DNA of 64,000 bases from Dendrophyllia cribrosa (lineage: Eukaryota > Cnidaria > Anthozoa > Scleractinia > Dendrophylliidae): contig JAJLRJ010000011.1 in assembly GCA_024195265.1 (NCBI GenBank), forward strand, positions 3,741,866-3,805,865. The letters are read 5' to 3'. The position numbers and the translations under genes were made by a program. Positions 11,069-20,820 of the stretch are shown piece after piece (within the stretch, counting starts at the first letter, position 1; every line of letters starts with the position of its first letter). The notes below the pieces were generated by a model. That model worked only from the letters and a program-made list of their open reading frames with translations, searched no databases and was not told the origin of the DNA.

Positions 11069-11314
11069 TTATTTTTCAATAATTCTCTTGATGTCGGGCA
11101 AAAGAGTTTCAAGCTCTCGTATAAGCCCCGCCATGGTGTCTAGCATAGAATTCAACCGCAATGGATATCTGTTGAGAAGCATGAGGCGCAGATCTTCCTC
11201 ACCAGCGGCTTTGATAATTTTGTTGTGCGCATCAAGTGTGTGTTTGTGCAATTCATCCAAAAGCTGTGAAAGCACAGTGAGCTTGTGTAGACTGGTTGGA
11301 GCATTCATAGCCAT
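11069..11314 (-). CDS. 81-residue helical protein (copy 1)
   Basis: Starts MAMNAPTSLHKL, with CATATATACC directly before the ATG (11312-11314). Mostly helical with heptad-like Leu spacing, ending LLPDIKRIIEK. Copy 2 has the same gene (47510-47748), broken by a 1 bp deletion. Function unknown; too short and plain to assign. The stop is 18 bp upstream of the next gene's ATG. Confidence 0.7.
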   Translation of the reverse strand: MAMNAPTSLHKLTVLSQLLDELHKHTLDAHNKIIKAAGEEDLRLMLLNRYPLRLNSMLDTMAGLIRELETLLPDIKRIIEK

Positions 11315-11330
11315 GGTATATATGTGTGTT

Positions 11331-11930
11331 TTACATCTTGTACTCAATTCCATACGGGTGCCTCAAAGAGAAAACCAGGTGGGAGAACTTGCGGGATTTG
11401 AGCCTTGCAATAAGCTCTTTGTACTCCTCATGGGAGAGCTCGCCGGCATAGTCTTCGAAGATGACCTTAGTTGCTTTGCTGGAGGGTGTGTAAAAGAACA
11501 CGATCGCTGCAATGTTATCACGATATGGCTTAGCAATGCTGGTGATCTGCTGGGTCAAGACCCACACGGATATGCCGTCATGCCTTGCGCTGAACCCCAG
11601 ATTGACCAGCTGGCTCGTGCGGCCTTTGACATCTTTGGAGGTGGCGCAGTCATCAAGTATGAATAAAGTGTTGGTGCATGTGAAAAAGAAGCTCGCCAAC
11701 TTCAACCAGTCTTCGATTTCATGCTGTTGGCAGACAATCACGAAGATGTGCGGATCGCGGTCCACGAAGCCATCGTATGTCTTGTTCTTGACAAATGTGG
11801 GGCAGAATAAAACGATGTAGTCAAAACAACACCTAAAGGGGCCTCGCAGTTGGTTTAGAAGATACTGTGTCTTGCCAGAGTTAGTGGGGCCCACGATTAG
11901 TGCATTGAATGGCAGCTTTCTTGGGTCCAT
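11331..11930 (-). CDS. A32/FtsK-type genome-packaging ATPase (copy 1)
   Basis: 199 residues, intact. Walker A is GPTNSGKT at residues 15-22, Walker B is LFILDD, and WVLTQQ resembles the arginine-finger/sensor region of A32-like packaging ATPases. This enzyme would drive DNA into preformed capsids. Start taken at MDPRKLPFN because copy 2 begins identically at 46887. The first 50 bp overlap an upstream small gene (11881-12087) in another frame. It lies next to the capsid gene in both copies. Confidence 0.85.
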   Translation of the reverse strand: MDPRKLPFNALIVGPTNSGKTQYLLNQLRGPFRCCFDYIVLFCPTFVKNKTYDGFVDRDPHIFVIVCQQHEIEDWLKLASFFFTCTNTLFILDDCATSKDVKGRTSQLVNLGFSARHDGISVWVLTQQITSIAKPYRDNIAAIVFFYTPSSKATKVIFEDYAGELSHEEYKELIARLKSRKFSHLVFSLRHPYGIEYKM

Positions 11931-12087
11931 AACCAACACCTATATTAGTTGGTTTGCAAACAATTGGCTCATGTGTTGGTAGGGAGGGTGCCATTGCCAG
12001 AAGTCTTTGTATTTTATTGTGTGATAATGGTCCGATGGATGGCAGGGGAGCCGGCTTAGCATGGAAGTTGATCTTGTTTGTGGCCAT
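11881..12087 (-). CDS. 68-residue ORF specific to copy 1
   Basis: ATG at 12085-12087 is preceded by CATATATACC, the same motif as the neighbouring genes, and the frame overlaps the start of the ATPase by 50 bp. Copy 2 has only 16 bp between capsid and ATPase genes and no counterpart. The product is Pro- and Lys-containing with no recognised domain. It could be a real accessory gene or a leader ORF of the ATPase transcript. Confidence 0.45.
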   Translation of the reverse strand: MATNKINFHAKPAPLPSIGPLSHNKIQRLLAMAPSLPTHEPIVCKPTNIGVGYGPKKAAIQCTNRGPH

Positions 12088-12123
12088 GGGGTTTGTGGTA
12101 TATATGCGTGTGTTTGTGTTTGC

Positions 12124-13374
12124 CTAGTACTGAACCGATTCCAGCTGCCTGCCCATGATGTTCATCTGTGAGTCTGAGATGGTGAAGATGTGGCAGTTTG
12201 CGTTTCCAGAGCCTGTGCCGTTTCGTTCGATCTCGAGTTGCACGCTATCCTGTGTGTTGACGAGCCGTTGGCCGTTGCCGTGCAGGGATGTGTCAGCCAT
12301 GGACCGCAGGTCAATCCAGAGACCAAACTTGTTGCCTGTGAGATATTTTGTCAGGTTCATGTTGGGCCTGCCGATCGTGTGTGGCTTGAAGTATCGGAAG
12401 ATTTCATTCCACATGTCTGTACCACTGATGCCCTCGTTGTAGATCCTGTTTGGAACACCTTTGACTGTGACCTTAACTTTGGTGATGTCGGGATTGAAAT
12501 AGTTCTCAGAATCCCTGGCACCCGCTACATAGGGATTGTTGAACAGCAAGAGGATGCCCTTGAGAGACCGGCGCTGTGGGTTAACCCGAAGATTCAGCCG
12601 AGTGTCACCACCTTTTGAGAAGGGATGCACCCGATCTCACATTACGAGGTCATTGGCGAACTCCTTACCACTAGTGTAAGCGCTTGTTGCATCGTCGGCC
12701 AGCTCCTTACTTCTGATCGTCTCATACTCCAGCTGGATGTTTTCTAACTTGTACACGAGCTTGTTTGCATCTGAGCCCAGGACAACTTGGTTTGCGGGGG
12801 CGAGGGTTAGTTCGAAGACCAGATCGTTATATAACACTTGAGGATATATGATTCCGTGATCAGTTAAGATTTGGTGATCCAACTTGATGCGATACTTATT
12901 CTTGTATATTGTCTCAAGCTTGGTTTCCGCAGCTACGCCTGAGGTCGGCTTGTCACCAGCACCAGAGCGGATCCTGCACAAACCCACACTCTGGATGCCC
13001 TCCATAAGCATATTTTCCCGCTCATCCACTGAGAGGAATAGGTCTTCGAAGATCTTGTAGATGTCGTACCCAACCGTGTCTTGGACAGTGGTGGCGGCAA
13101 ACTTTACAACGAACCTGTCAACCAGGGCCCGAGAAACATTTTGTAGGAGACAGTTATTTACGTGGCCGCCGGAGAGATTGATGTTAAACACCAGTGCAAG
13201 TGAGCCGGACACAATAACATCGTGCTCGCCCAGCTTAGGCACCGAGACGTACAGTGTCTCGCCGGGATTGGCCTCAGAAGGGTTGAATGTGATACGCTTA
13301 ACGGTTCGCTCTGCCTTCATGGCGCCCAGTGTCTTTTCACTGTGAGATGGAAGTAAATTCGGTTGCACAGCCAT
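12124..13374 (-). pseudogene. Major capsid protein, double-jelly-roll type (copy 1), one nonsense codon
   Basis: About 416 codons from MAVQPNLLPS (ATG 13372-13374) to the end GRQLESVQY. Conserved beta-strand-rich segments shared with copy 2 include VPKLGEHDVIVSGSLALVF, NVSRALVDRFVVKF, NIQLEYE and LRSMADTSLHGNGQRLV. The size, the strand-rich pattern and the position next to the packaging ATPase fit Polinton major capsid proteins. A single in-frame TGA at 12637-12639 splits it; the frame is open on both sides. Assignment rests on pattern and context; a structure prediction would settle it. Confidence 0.7.
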
Positions 13375-13416
13375 GGTATATATTTGTGTTTTTAAAATTT
13401 ATATTTATATATCATC
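13375..13416. promoter_or_regulatory. Compact divergent promoter (capsid / coiled-coil gene), copy 1
   Basis: Only 42 bp separate the two diverging ATGs. The left edge has TATATA 5 bp before the capsid start; the right edge has TTATATATCATC before the coiled-coil gene start. Copy 2 has the same arrangement at 45567-45623. Belongs to the bare TATATA class with no CCAAT-type box. Confidence 0.6.
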
Positions 13417-14910
13417 ATGGCAACAGGCGGAGTCGAAGTCGATCCAACTAAGACAACTGAGGAAACCAGTCGCACCCCAGACACAGGGTTGACGATGATG
13501 ACGACGAGAGCATTGAATTGACAGAAGAAAAAAGACAAGAAATCCAACAATGGACCCAGGCCCAAGACACCGGCCCCGACACAACAACACCCTTTCAACC
13601 TGCCACCACATCCACCCCATACCATGGCGGTGAAGAGCATGAAATGCATACAATGCCTAACGAAAAAAGTGGGCTGCCAGATGATCCTTTAACCGTCCCT
13701 CTTCTTGGAGAAATCATAGACGGAAATGAAAAAGCAGAGAGAATCGATGCAACTATAGATTTGATAAAAGCGCGCTATCCAAATGTAAAACTTGATGAAT
13801 TAGGCCCAATTTCTTTCGGCAGGAAGGGAAAAAATGATGGCAAAATAGTTTCCTTGGGACCAAAGGGAGGGGGGGGGGGGGGGGGGGGGGGGAGGAACTC
13901 CAATTTTCAAGAAAGGTAAGGGGGCCGAGGGGCCGAGTTCCTTAAAGAATTCACAGACAGTAAAAAGGCGGCTCTTGGTCCAAGCGCTCAAGAACTTAAG
14001 TCTGAAGCGGATGCATCAATAAGGGAAGAAAGTCAAAGATTGAAGGAGGCAGAAAAACAACTGAAGGAGAATGAAAAGGTTGTTGAGAGGCTACAACAAG
14101 AACAAAGTGAGACGCAAAATCTCAGGAACAGAATTGAGCAAACTCAAGCGAGGATGGAGGCTCTGGAGCAGGATCACGGTTCAAGCGTTGAAAATCAAAA
14201 CGAGATAGACCGCCTAAAACAGCTGACAAAGAATCTTCAAGGCGATCTTGAAGAACGTAAAAAAGAAGTAGAAAAGCTTAAAAAAAGACAAAAACAACGA
14301 GGCCAAGAACAGGCAAAGGTTGGCAAACTCAGAACACAACTTTCTGCTAAGGTGAAGGAAAGAAACGAAATAGAAGCAGGGCTAAACTCAACTAAACCAC
14401 TTGATGAGTTAAACGAAAGAGAAGTCGAGCTTGAACGACAGAACGCTGAAGACAAGCGCGTCATAGAGGATGAGAACACGTCTCCCTCTGAAAGAGAAGC
14501 AGCGGAAGCCCGGGTTTCTCAGCGAGAAGAAGAGCTGGCAAGGCTCAGACCACAGGTTCAAGAATTGAAGGGAACAAGCCCTGTCTTTGAGAGAGAGGGT
14601 TAGAGAAATCTTCAAGAAATACGGGTGGACACTGCAAGCGATTGTTCTGGCAGCTGGCATCACCATCAGCGCTGTGGTACTCGCAACCTTGAACGGCCTG
14701 GCAAAGGCCACCAAGGCTATTGGCAATGGACTTAAAGAGCTTGGCAAAAAAGCAGCCAACGCCCTGCCTGGCCTCATTGGCTCAATTGTGAGTTTCATCT
14801 TCAAAGCGGCTAGGTCGGTCATCTCATTTCTGGGTGAACACGCCTGGCTGCTCATCCTTGCCGTGGTGGCCTTCCTTGTTGAAAGGATCACTAAGCGTTC
14901 GAAGTCTTGA
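13417..14910 (+). pseudogene. Coiled-coil protein with C-terminal membrane segments (copy 1), several frameshifts
   Basis: Orthologue of 44610-45566 (minus) in copy 2. The frame changes near 13480, around the poly-G tract at 13865, and near 14580. The middle (14040-14570) is a long Glu/Lys/Gln coiled coil, larger than in copy 2. The end carries YGWTLQAIVLAAGITISAV, then GLIGSIVSFIF and EHAWLLILAVVAFLVE, with basic residues at the C-terminus. Function unknown; a membrane-active or internal virion protein is possible. Divergent from the capsid gene. Confidence 0.65.
13865..13893 (+). repeat. Poly-G tract
   Basis: About 28 G residues in a near-unbroken run within the coiled-coil gene. Such runs slip both in replication and in sequencing, so the local frame is not reliable. 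Confidence 0.9.
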
Positions 14911-14914
14911 ACAC

Positions 14915-16746
14915 TTATCTCGACCAAACGAAAAGCCCTGCCAAAGCAAGCGCACCCACAGCAATGAGTGCCTTGTTTACGTGATGTGAGTCGGGCTGTG
15001 GTGTGGGTGTTGGTGTGGGGGTTGGTTGTGGTGTGGGCTGTGGTGTGGGTGTTGGGGCTGGTTGTGGTGTGGGTGTGGCCTTTGGTTTGGGCGCGATGCC
15101 CTGTGCCTGTGTAGCCTGTTTATGTATCGGGTTTGATGGGTGACTGTTTGGTTGATTAATCTTTGTCGGTCCACCGTCCATGAGGCGAAGGGAGGCTTTT
15201 TTTGTGCCCAGATTAACATCATTGTTCACGCCCAGCTTCATTCCTTGCGTTGCCTCCTGTAGATTGTTGTTATACCCGATCACGCTCTCTGTGTCGATAA
15301 TCATGCGTGATGGCATGAGCCAGCTTCCGGGTGCTGTCGCAAAGTCTAAACGCACTTTCGTTGCTTGGATGACAAGCTGGTAACGCTGTACGCTTGTTGC
15401 GATGTCGTTCAGTATTATGGCCTCCTCTAGATGGGTGAGGAATACTCTCTGCGTTTCGAACGCCCGGCCTCCTCTTCCAATGATGCTGCTGCGGGTTTTG
15501 GCTTGTGAACCAAGAATGCAGTACACAAGGGCCTCGATTGATTGGTTAATACGCGCGAGCCCTGGCTGTGTTAGCCCCTGTGCGTAATTTGGCACAAAAT
15601 GCTCGAACTGGGTGTCCGCCCCTTGGTCGTTGCGGACGAAAGATATTCCATTGGCGCGATAGTTGGGATCGTTTCTGTCAGTCACGCGCTCATCATTGAA
15701 CAGAGCTAGATCGGGGTCTGGATAGGTGTAATCGGTAGAAATGTTGCCACCCCCGTATTCCCCAATGTAGACATTACCAAGACCGTGGTTCTTACCGTAT
15801 GTGTAACGGAAGTCAGAACTGGGGTCGATACCGAACTCTATGCAAATCTTCTCGTACGCGTCGATGTTGTACTTGTTGTCTTTCTGGTTGAATGGGGGGT
15901 CGTCTGGCAAAGCACTCACGCTTTGTTCCCCACCCATCTTGTAAAGTATTCGCTTTGTTGTGAAATAAACGTGAAATCGGCAAAATGACCGGAGCTGGGG
16001 GGTTAGGGATAGACTTGAGTTCTTATCGAATAGAATGTCACGCGAGATTCCACAGCCGGTTGTTGCACACCACAGTGCGAAGGAGAGTTGTTGTGGCCAA
16101 AAACGCATATGCGGCACGCCTAGCCACTTTCTACCGTATTTCGCGGTTGTGAATGAAATCTGTGTGTCCCTGAAGATATTTCTGTATTTCGTTGTGAAAT
16201 AATCAGTTGGCGTGACGTAAATCTTTTGCGCTTCGTCGTTCAAGATTGCGCCAATCCTCATATCCTTGTCTATTATGGTGGAGAAATCAACAGCTGGGAT
16301 TGACTTTTCTGGTTGTCCCAACAATAACTGATAAGGGAAACCACCGTCTTGATGGAGACCAAGAGCATCTCTCATGGCTTGAGTCCAATCTTTGTGGGGC
16401 ATTCTTGTAACGAGCGCTAATGAGCCTTGACCCTCTTTGTAAAGTACTTCCCCTGTGGCGGTTTTGCGGTCGTCGCCAAACTCTACTTGCACTTCAAAGT
16501 GTGACATATCAGCGCGCGGGAAACGCTTTTTGAAGTCTGATATCGCCTTGGCCTTGGCCGCGGCAGAGAGCTTCATTGCCTCCGGTGTTTCCATCCAGGC
16601 TAATGGATCTGGGGGTGGCTTTGGCTTACATGGGTATAGGCGTTTGGGGTTGAATAAAAAGGGGGTGGGGGTCCGTAATTGTGACCGCCGATGTTTATAC
16701 CAAGATTTGAATTAGGATTAAATCCACCGGGCCGTCTGCCAAACAT
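14915..16746 (-). pseudogene. ~600-residue conserved protein with tail membrane anchor (copy 1), one frameshift
   Basis: Starts MFGRRPGGFNPNSN (ATG 16744-16746, just after TATATACAATC), shifts frame near 16630, then stays open to 14915. Conserved blocks shared with copy 2 include FWPQQLSFALWCATTGCGIS, YKMGGEQSVSALPDDP and FVPNYAQGLTQPGLARINQS. A Pro/Thr/Gln-rich repeat linker (CCACACC-type, 15000-15080) precedes a hydrophobic tail (ALIAVGALALAGLFVW) with a terminal Arg. I do not recognise the family. Size and conservation suggest a major structural or host-contact protein anchored in a membrane. Confidence 0.65.
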
Positions 16747-16797
16747 GATTGTATATATAATTATAATTATAAAATATTTATTATATATACCGCAATC
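16747..16797. promoter_or_regulatory. Divergent A/T-rich promoter, copy 1
   Basis: 51 bp of almost pure A/T between the ATGs of the 600-residue protein (-) and the penton-like gene (+). TATATA occurs close to each ATG. The matching 42 bp region in copy 2 is 42759-42800. Confidence 0.6.
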
Positions 16798-17670
16798 ATG
16801 GTTGTGTTAACAATCGTCACACCTTCGAACCCTCACACGATCTACTTCGATCACCCACTTCCGAAACCGAGATACATCCGTCTTGTCTCTTGCTCAATTT
16901 TCAATTCGTGGCATACTTTGAAAGAAGAAGCAAAGATTTCACCAACAGACCCTCCCCCTAATGGTTCATCACGTGGCGCAACCTTACTTCCACACTTATG
17001 TCCAGAAATGCAGGTAACTCGGACCTTGGGTACTTCATATTACACACAATTATTTGTAATTTCCATATGACTTCATGTTTGACAGAATTGCTTGCGTTTA
17101 AGTGAGAATTAGGGCTAGGGGACACTTCATGATGTCTATCATAAAGAGCATGAATCTCATTAGCCTGCATTTTTGGACATAACTCTACTTCCAGGCCATC
17201 ACACTATTGAGAGTTTAGCGAAAGACTTTGAAAGCCTAAAAACCCATAACAGCCGTTTAAATCTAACAATTGAAACAAACAGGCCATACGGAGCCATGGT
17301 CATTCATAATAACAGCAGCGGTGTGACGCTTAGTAACAATCTAGCAGAATTTCTTGGCATAAGACCTGAATTGATGCTAATAACTTTCGTCAAGCGTTTA
17401 AGGGCACCAAGCACTTACTTCATCCACTGTGATCTGGTTGATAAAGAACAAAACCTCCTCAATGGTAAGCCTTCGACAGTTTTGGCTCGGTTTGATATTC
17501 GTGGAAAAGCTTTTGAGAAAATTCTCTACGAGACAACACAACAGAACGTCTTGCGTGACGTCTCGTCTGGTGATTATGTAAACAGCATAACACTGTCAGT
17601 GAGGGATGAGAACAATGACCTCTTCAACTTCAATGACGCGCCTTTGGAATTTGAAGTTGAGATAAATTAA
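16798..17670 (+). pseudogene. Penton-like minor capsid protein candidate (copy 1), interrupted by a MITE
   Basis: Starts MVVLTIVTPSNPHTIYF. A 193 bp MITE plus its 8 bp target duplication interrupts it at 16993-17193; without them the length (223 codons plus stop) is exactly that of copy 2, and no other break is seen. The C-terminal half is strongly conserved: STYFIHCDLVDKEQNLLNGK, VLARFDIRGK and VRDENNDLFNFND. The strand-rich ending and the size fit the single-jelly-roll minor capsid (penton) proteins of Polintons, but I cannot prove that from sequence. Confidence 0.55.
16993..17185. mobile_element. hAT-like MITE with 8 bp target duplication
   Basis: 193 bp bounded by inverted ends CACTTATGTCCAGAAATGCAG and the complement of GAGTTATGTCCAAAAATGCAG (both about 22 bp with 3 differences) and by the direct repeat TACTTCCA (16985-16992, 17186-17193). 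An 8 bp duplication is typical of hAT elements. Non-coding. Confidence 0.75.
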
Positions 17671-17693
17671 AAAATCATATATATACCCACGCC

Positions 17694-18380
17694 ATGAGTT
17701 CTGCCAATGTGCTTCCATCGGCTCCCGAGTACAGCGAGACACAACATCTATACCCTATGCGTGAGATCACTTAAATCAATGCAGAAGATTTCCGGCTCAA
17801 AAAGATTTCTGACATTGTTAAGGAGTTGTCTGACGAAGCCGAGCATTACCGTCAGGTCGCAAAGAAATATAAACGAACCCAATCCTTAGTTCATTACTCG
17901 GCGGTTGGACTGGGGTCACTTTCTGTTGGGCTGTCATCAGGGGCCCTTGCCACTGCATTGACTGGGTTCGGCATTGTTGCAAGCCCCGCACTTGCCGGTG
18001 TTGCCACGCTTTGTGGGCTGTCCTCAATTGGTTTTACAGCTGCCAACAAGCGACTAGAGCGGAAAGTGACCAAACACGAGAAGATCTATACACTGGCACT
18101 GGCTTAACGAAACACTGTCAATGAGCTAATCTCAGAGGCTCTGGAAGACAAGAGGATCAGTGATGCAGAATTCACAATTATTTCTCGTGAGGTGGAAAAA
18201 TATCACGAACTCAAAGCTGCAATCAGGGATGGTGTTAAGGCAAAAAAAGACGTTGGCACTCAAACACAAGCTCCAGACCTCGAGAAACTCAAAAACGAAC
18301 TTCGCAAGGAAGTCAAACAAGAGTTTCAAAAAAAGATAAGTCTTCTCACCGCAGCATCCAAGTCCGATTTGAGAAACTAA
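17694..18380 (+). pseudogene. Gly/Ala-rich membrane protein with helical tail (copy 1), two nonsense codons
   Basis: Starts MSSANVLPSAPEYSE after CATATATATACCCACGCC. In-frame TAA codons lie at 17772-17774 and 18105-18107; the frame is otherwise open and colinear with the intact copy 2 gene (41401-42075). The middle is a pair of hydrophobic Gly/Ala segments (LSSGALATALTGFGIVASPAL), followed by KRLERKVTKHEKIYTLA and a charged coiled-coil tail. I recall similar proteins in many cnidarian repeats. Function unknown; probably membrane inserted. Confidence 0.65.
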
Positions 18381-18425
18381 ATTCTGGATTTAACCTCTAC
18401 ATTTTGAAGGATAAATCAGTTGCGC

Positions 18426-18455
18426 CCAATTGAATACACAACACGGTGTATATCC
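18426..18455 (+). promoter_or_regulatory. CCAATTGAA + TATATC promoter of the VLTF3-like gene, copy 1
   Basis: CCAATTGAA at 18426-18434 and GTATATC at 18448-18454, directly before ATG 18456. The same two-part design precedes the orthologue in copy 2 (40976-41009). Confidence 0.6.
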
Positions 18456-19151
18456 ATGGAGAAGTTCGCTAAACAACTGGCTGATGTTCGATTCTTGGAC
18501 ACTAAAGGCGAATACAAAGCCAAACTCGATGAGCTTGATAAAGAATACAAATTTATCCTCTTGCGCTCACTCGACAACTACACCAAGGAAATACGACGTT
18601 CAAACCTACAAGAACGCCTTCATCTCATCAAGGAGTGTCTTTCCCCCGAGGCACAATACCACCCACACTCACCTTTCACCCTTTGGAATGAAAGGATAAA
18701 ATTTTGCCAAAACTGCAAAGGCAAATTAAACCTCAGGATGTTTTCATCAGAACTTTGCTGTGAGGACTGCGGGCTCTTAGAGCCTCTGGATGGTGTGACC
18801 TTCGATTATAACGAGCTCTATGGTGGTGATTACAAAATTACAAAAAAAAGAATGCCCACCAAACGGTACAACTTCAAAATCTATCTCAACAAACATCTGA
18901 AAATTTGTGAACCCTACGTCTGCTTGTCCTATGATGAAATACAACATGCAAATGATTCCTTCAAATTAATCGAAGAACATCTACCAGAAAGAATCTCTAT
19001 GCCATTTGTAGCCTATAAAATCTTAAACGAGATAATAGGGCCACATTTACGGCTTGTCAATTACTTCTGGCTACAAATTCCACAAAAATCAATCTGGAAA
19101 CACGAGCAAAACTGGAAGATCATGCTTGAAAAGATGGGTACAGTTGAGTGA
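18456..19151 (+). CDS. VLTF3-like late transcription factor (copy 1), intact
   Basis: 231 residues. The N-terminal half is a charged helix. A zinc ribbon follows: CQNCKGKLNL then CCEDCGLLE. The C-terminal part has FVAYKILNEIIG and IWKHEQNWKIMLEKM, which parallels the 'Y-x-L-Y-K-hh...hL...Q-D-x-I-W-K-K-I' ending of the pox/NCLDV VLTF3 (A2L-type) family. VLTF3 proteins activate late viral genes. Assignment is by motif order and the C-terminal pattern, not by a search. Start at MEKFAKQL is chosen because TATATCC abuts it. The 3' end overlaps the convergent gene at 19120 by 32 bp. Confidence 0.65.
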   Translation: MEKFAKQLADVRFLDTKGEYKAKLDELDKEYKFILLRSLDNYTKEIRRSNLQERLHLIKECLSPEAQYHPHSPFTLWNERIKFCQNCKGKLNLRMFSSELCCEDCGLLEPLDGVTFDYNELYGGDYKITKKRMPTKRYNFKIYLNKHLKICEPYVCLSYDEIQHANDSFKLIEEHLPERISMPFVAYKILNEIIGPHLRLVNYFWLQIPQKSIWKHEQNWKIMLEKMGTVE

Positions 19152-19578
19152 CATTGCCATAGAAACTTTCGTGAGCACTTGGGCCGTCATAGTCTTCCTC
19201 GTCATCACTGCCGATATCTGTATGCAGTAATGCCCACTGTACGCATCTATAAGGCGGCATGCCAGGACAAATGGCTCGGTGTCTGCCCATGTCCACTTCT
19301 GGTGAGAAGAGTTCTTGACATTTATCACATGTTTGTGAAGTAAATATGGGGAAATAGCAATCGTTTTGCCAGTGATAATGATTTTTTATTGAACGGCATA
19401 CATATTTCATCCTGTCTTGATGAAGGGCCCTTGCAGCCAAGTCACGCTGGAGACTTCTTTCAACCAGTTCAAGGATGTAATCTTTGATAATGTCTGGCAA
19501 GTAGTCCCAATGGGATTCACCAAAAGACAGCAACCCATTACTTGGATTGAAGTCAAGACCTTGAGCCATCATTGCCAT
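19120..19578 (-). CDS. Zinc-finger protein specific to copy 1
   Basis: 152 residues, intact. An N-terminal motif SHWDYLPDIIKDYILELVER resembles an F-box-like helix in style only. A single finger CDKCQELFSPEVDMGRHRAIC (C-x2-C...H-x3-C) lies near residue 85, followed by an acidic GSDDEEDYDG stretch. A role in host interaction or regulation is an inference. It is transcribed away from the nuclease gene's promoter side and has the CCAATTGGA/TATATA promoter class. Confidence 0.6.
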   Translation of the reverse strand: MAMMAQGLDFNPSNGLLSFGESHWDYLPDIIKDYILELVERSLQRDLAARALHQDRMKYVCRSIKNHYHWQNDCYFPIFTSQTCDKCQELFSPEVDMGRHRAICPGMPPYRCVQWALLHTDIGSDDEEDYDGPSAHESFYGNVTQLYPSFQA

Positions 19579-20719
19579 GTTGGTTTGGTATATACAAGAG
19601 ATGGAATTTCTCCAATTGGCTTCACTTTTGAGAGTAAGAAGGCTTCCATAATGGCACTGTCATCATCCAAATTGTTTGGACAGGTTTTGACAGGGGTGGT
19701 TTGTTGGATGCTTTTGTCAATGTGTTTTTGTTTTGCCAAACAATCATGGAAGCTGTTGACTGATTCCTGAATGCCTTCCAAGAAGTTTGGTTGTTTTGTC
19801 TCTCAAATTTCTGTTATGTCCAGCAGCTTCCATGCGAAAAAGGCTACTGCCTTATAAAGGTTTGGGGGCCAATCTTCACTGAATGTCCTTCTGCCTATGT
19901 CCTTCAAAAATTCTAAATCGTTTAGTTTCTGATCCTCATCATATGTCATATAAAACCAATCACCGCTACACAAGATATCTCCCAATGAAATTCCTCTCAT
20001 AATTTTTTCGAACATTGCTGTTGATTTTCTTGCGCCGAGGTTAAGCAATTTTGTTTGATCTGGAAATAATTTTTGCTTGCAAGATAGAATGTAAATACCA
20101 CAGGCGAGTGCTGATGGTTTTTTTGTTTTGTGCACAACCCCTTTGATTGGTAAGGAATTGTGTTCAAGGTTAAGGCTAAGCTGCTTCAAAGAACACATTC
20201 TGAAATAGGCATCGACAAACAAACCTTTGTTAACTCTCTCCCCGCTGAGAGCAAGGCCGGTTTGTATTTGATCACGGTATTGTTTAAGAATTTTATTTCT
20301 TGTAATCTTTCTGGTGTAAGGGCACTTGAACTCTAACAAGACTATTGTCTCGTCATTGTGCGAGAAGTATCCGTCTGGGCTGCAAGTGACCTTCCCAAAA
20401 AGAGGGTGATCCTTTGCAAGATTTAGAGAGCCCTTATATCCGAAAACTTTGACAGAATGTTTCTTCTCAAAGTATTCACGGACTAGAGGTTCAAATAATG
20501 TACCCCAAGCGCAGGCCACATTATTGCTCATATCAATAGGCTTTACGTTTTTGCGAATTAGGCTTGACTGACTATCAAATGGCGAAGATCCTGTCAAGGC
20601 AGAGATCTCCGATGCACCGATTGTATATTTTGCCTTGCCTTGACCCGTTCTTCACTCTTTTGGATCAGACCTGTTTCACGCGATTTCAGGAATCTCTTGA
20701 AAGCTTGCACGTTCGCAAT
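19569..20719 (-). pseudogene. Lambda-exonuclease/YqaJ-like nuclease (copy 1), broken
   Basis: A PD-(D/E)xK nuclease of the viral recombinase type: WGTLFEPLVREYF (helix with Glu), VTCSPDGYF (catalytic Asp) and VLLEFKCP (ExK), then YRDQIQTGLAL. Such exonucleases act with annealing proteins in replication or recombination of viral ends. The expected start codon reads ATT (20717-20719) after the TATATACCC motif, a small indel shifts the frame near 20615, and an in-frame TGA lies at 19803-19805 with about 78 further codons open. It is the outermost gene of copy 1 on this side. Confidence 0.75.
19579..19619 (-). promoter_or_regulatory. CCAATTGGA + TATATA promoter, copy 1 zinc-finger gene
   Basis: On the minus strand CCAATTGGAGAAAT (from 19619) is followed by CTTGTATATACC and then ATG at 19578. 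The box, the GAGAAAT extension and the spacing match the promoter of the nuclease gene. Confidence 0.6.
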
Positions 20720-20763
20720 GTGGGTTGGTGGGTATATACAGGGGGTGGGATTTCTCCAATTGG
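20720..20763 (-). promoter_or_regulatory. CCAATTGGA + TATATA promoter of the nuclease gene, copy 1
   Basis: Minus strand: ACCAATTGGAGAAATCCCA then CTGTATATACCC. The same block, with small changes, occurs in both inverted repeats of copy 2 and before its nuclease gene. It probably lies inside copy 1's terminal inverted repeat. Confidence 0.6.
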
Positions 20764-20820
20764 TAATACCCCCCCTGGGGTGGTGATCTCGTACCGGAGC
20801 AGCATATATAAACAGACTAG

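Noticed and set aside
11333..11666. Long plus-strand frame (267 codons, 10863-11666) across the ATPase and small genes
   Set aside because: It runs antisense through several conserved genes and their stops, with no domain and no counterpart in copy 2.
15000..15080. Regulatory minisatellite (GTGTGGG units)
   Set aside because: It encodes the Pro/Thr/Gln linker of the 600-residue protein in frame, so the coding explanation suffices.
19120..19578. F-box protein call for the copy 1 zinc-finger gene
   Set aside because: The WDYLPDIIKDYI stretch only loosely resembles an F-box; not enough to name it.
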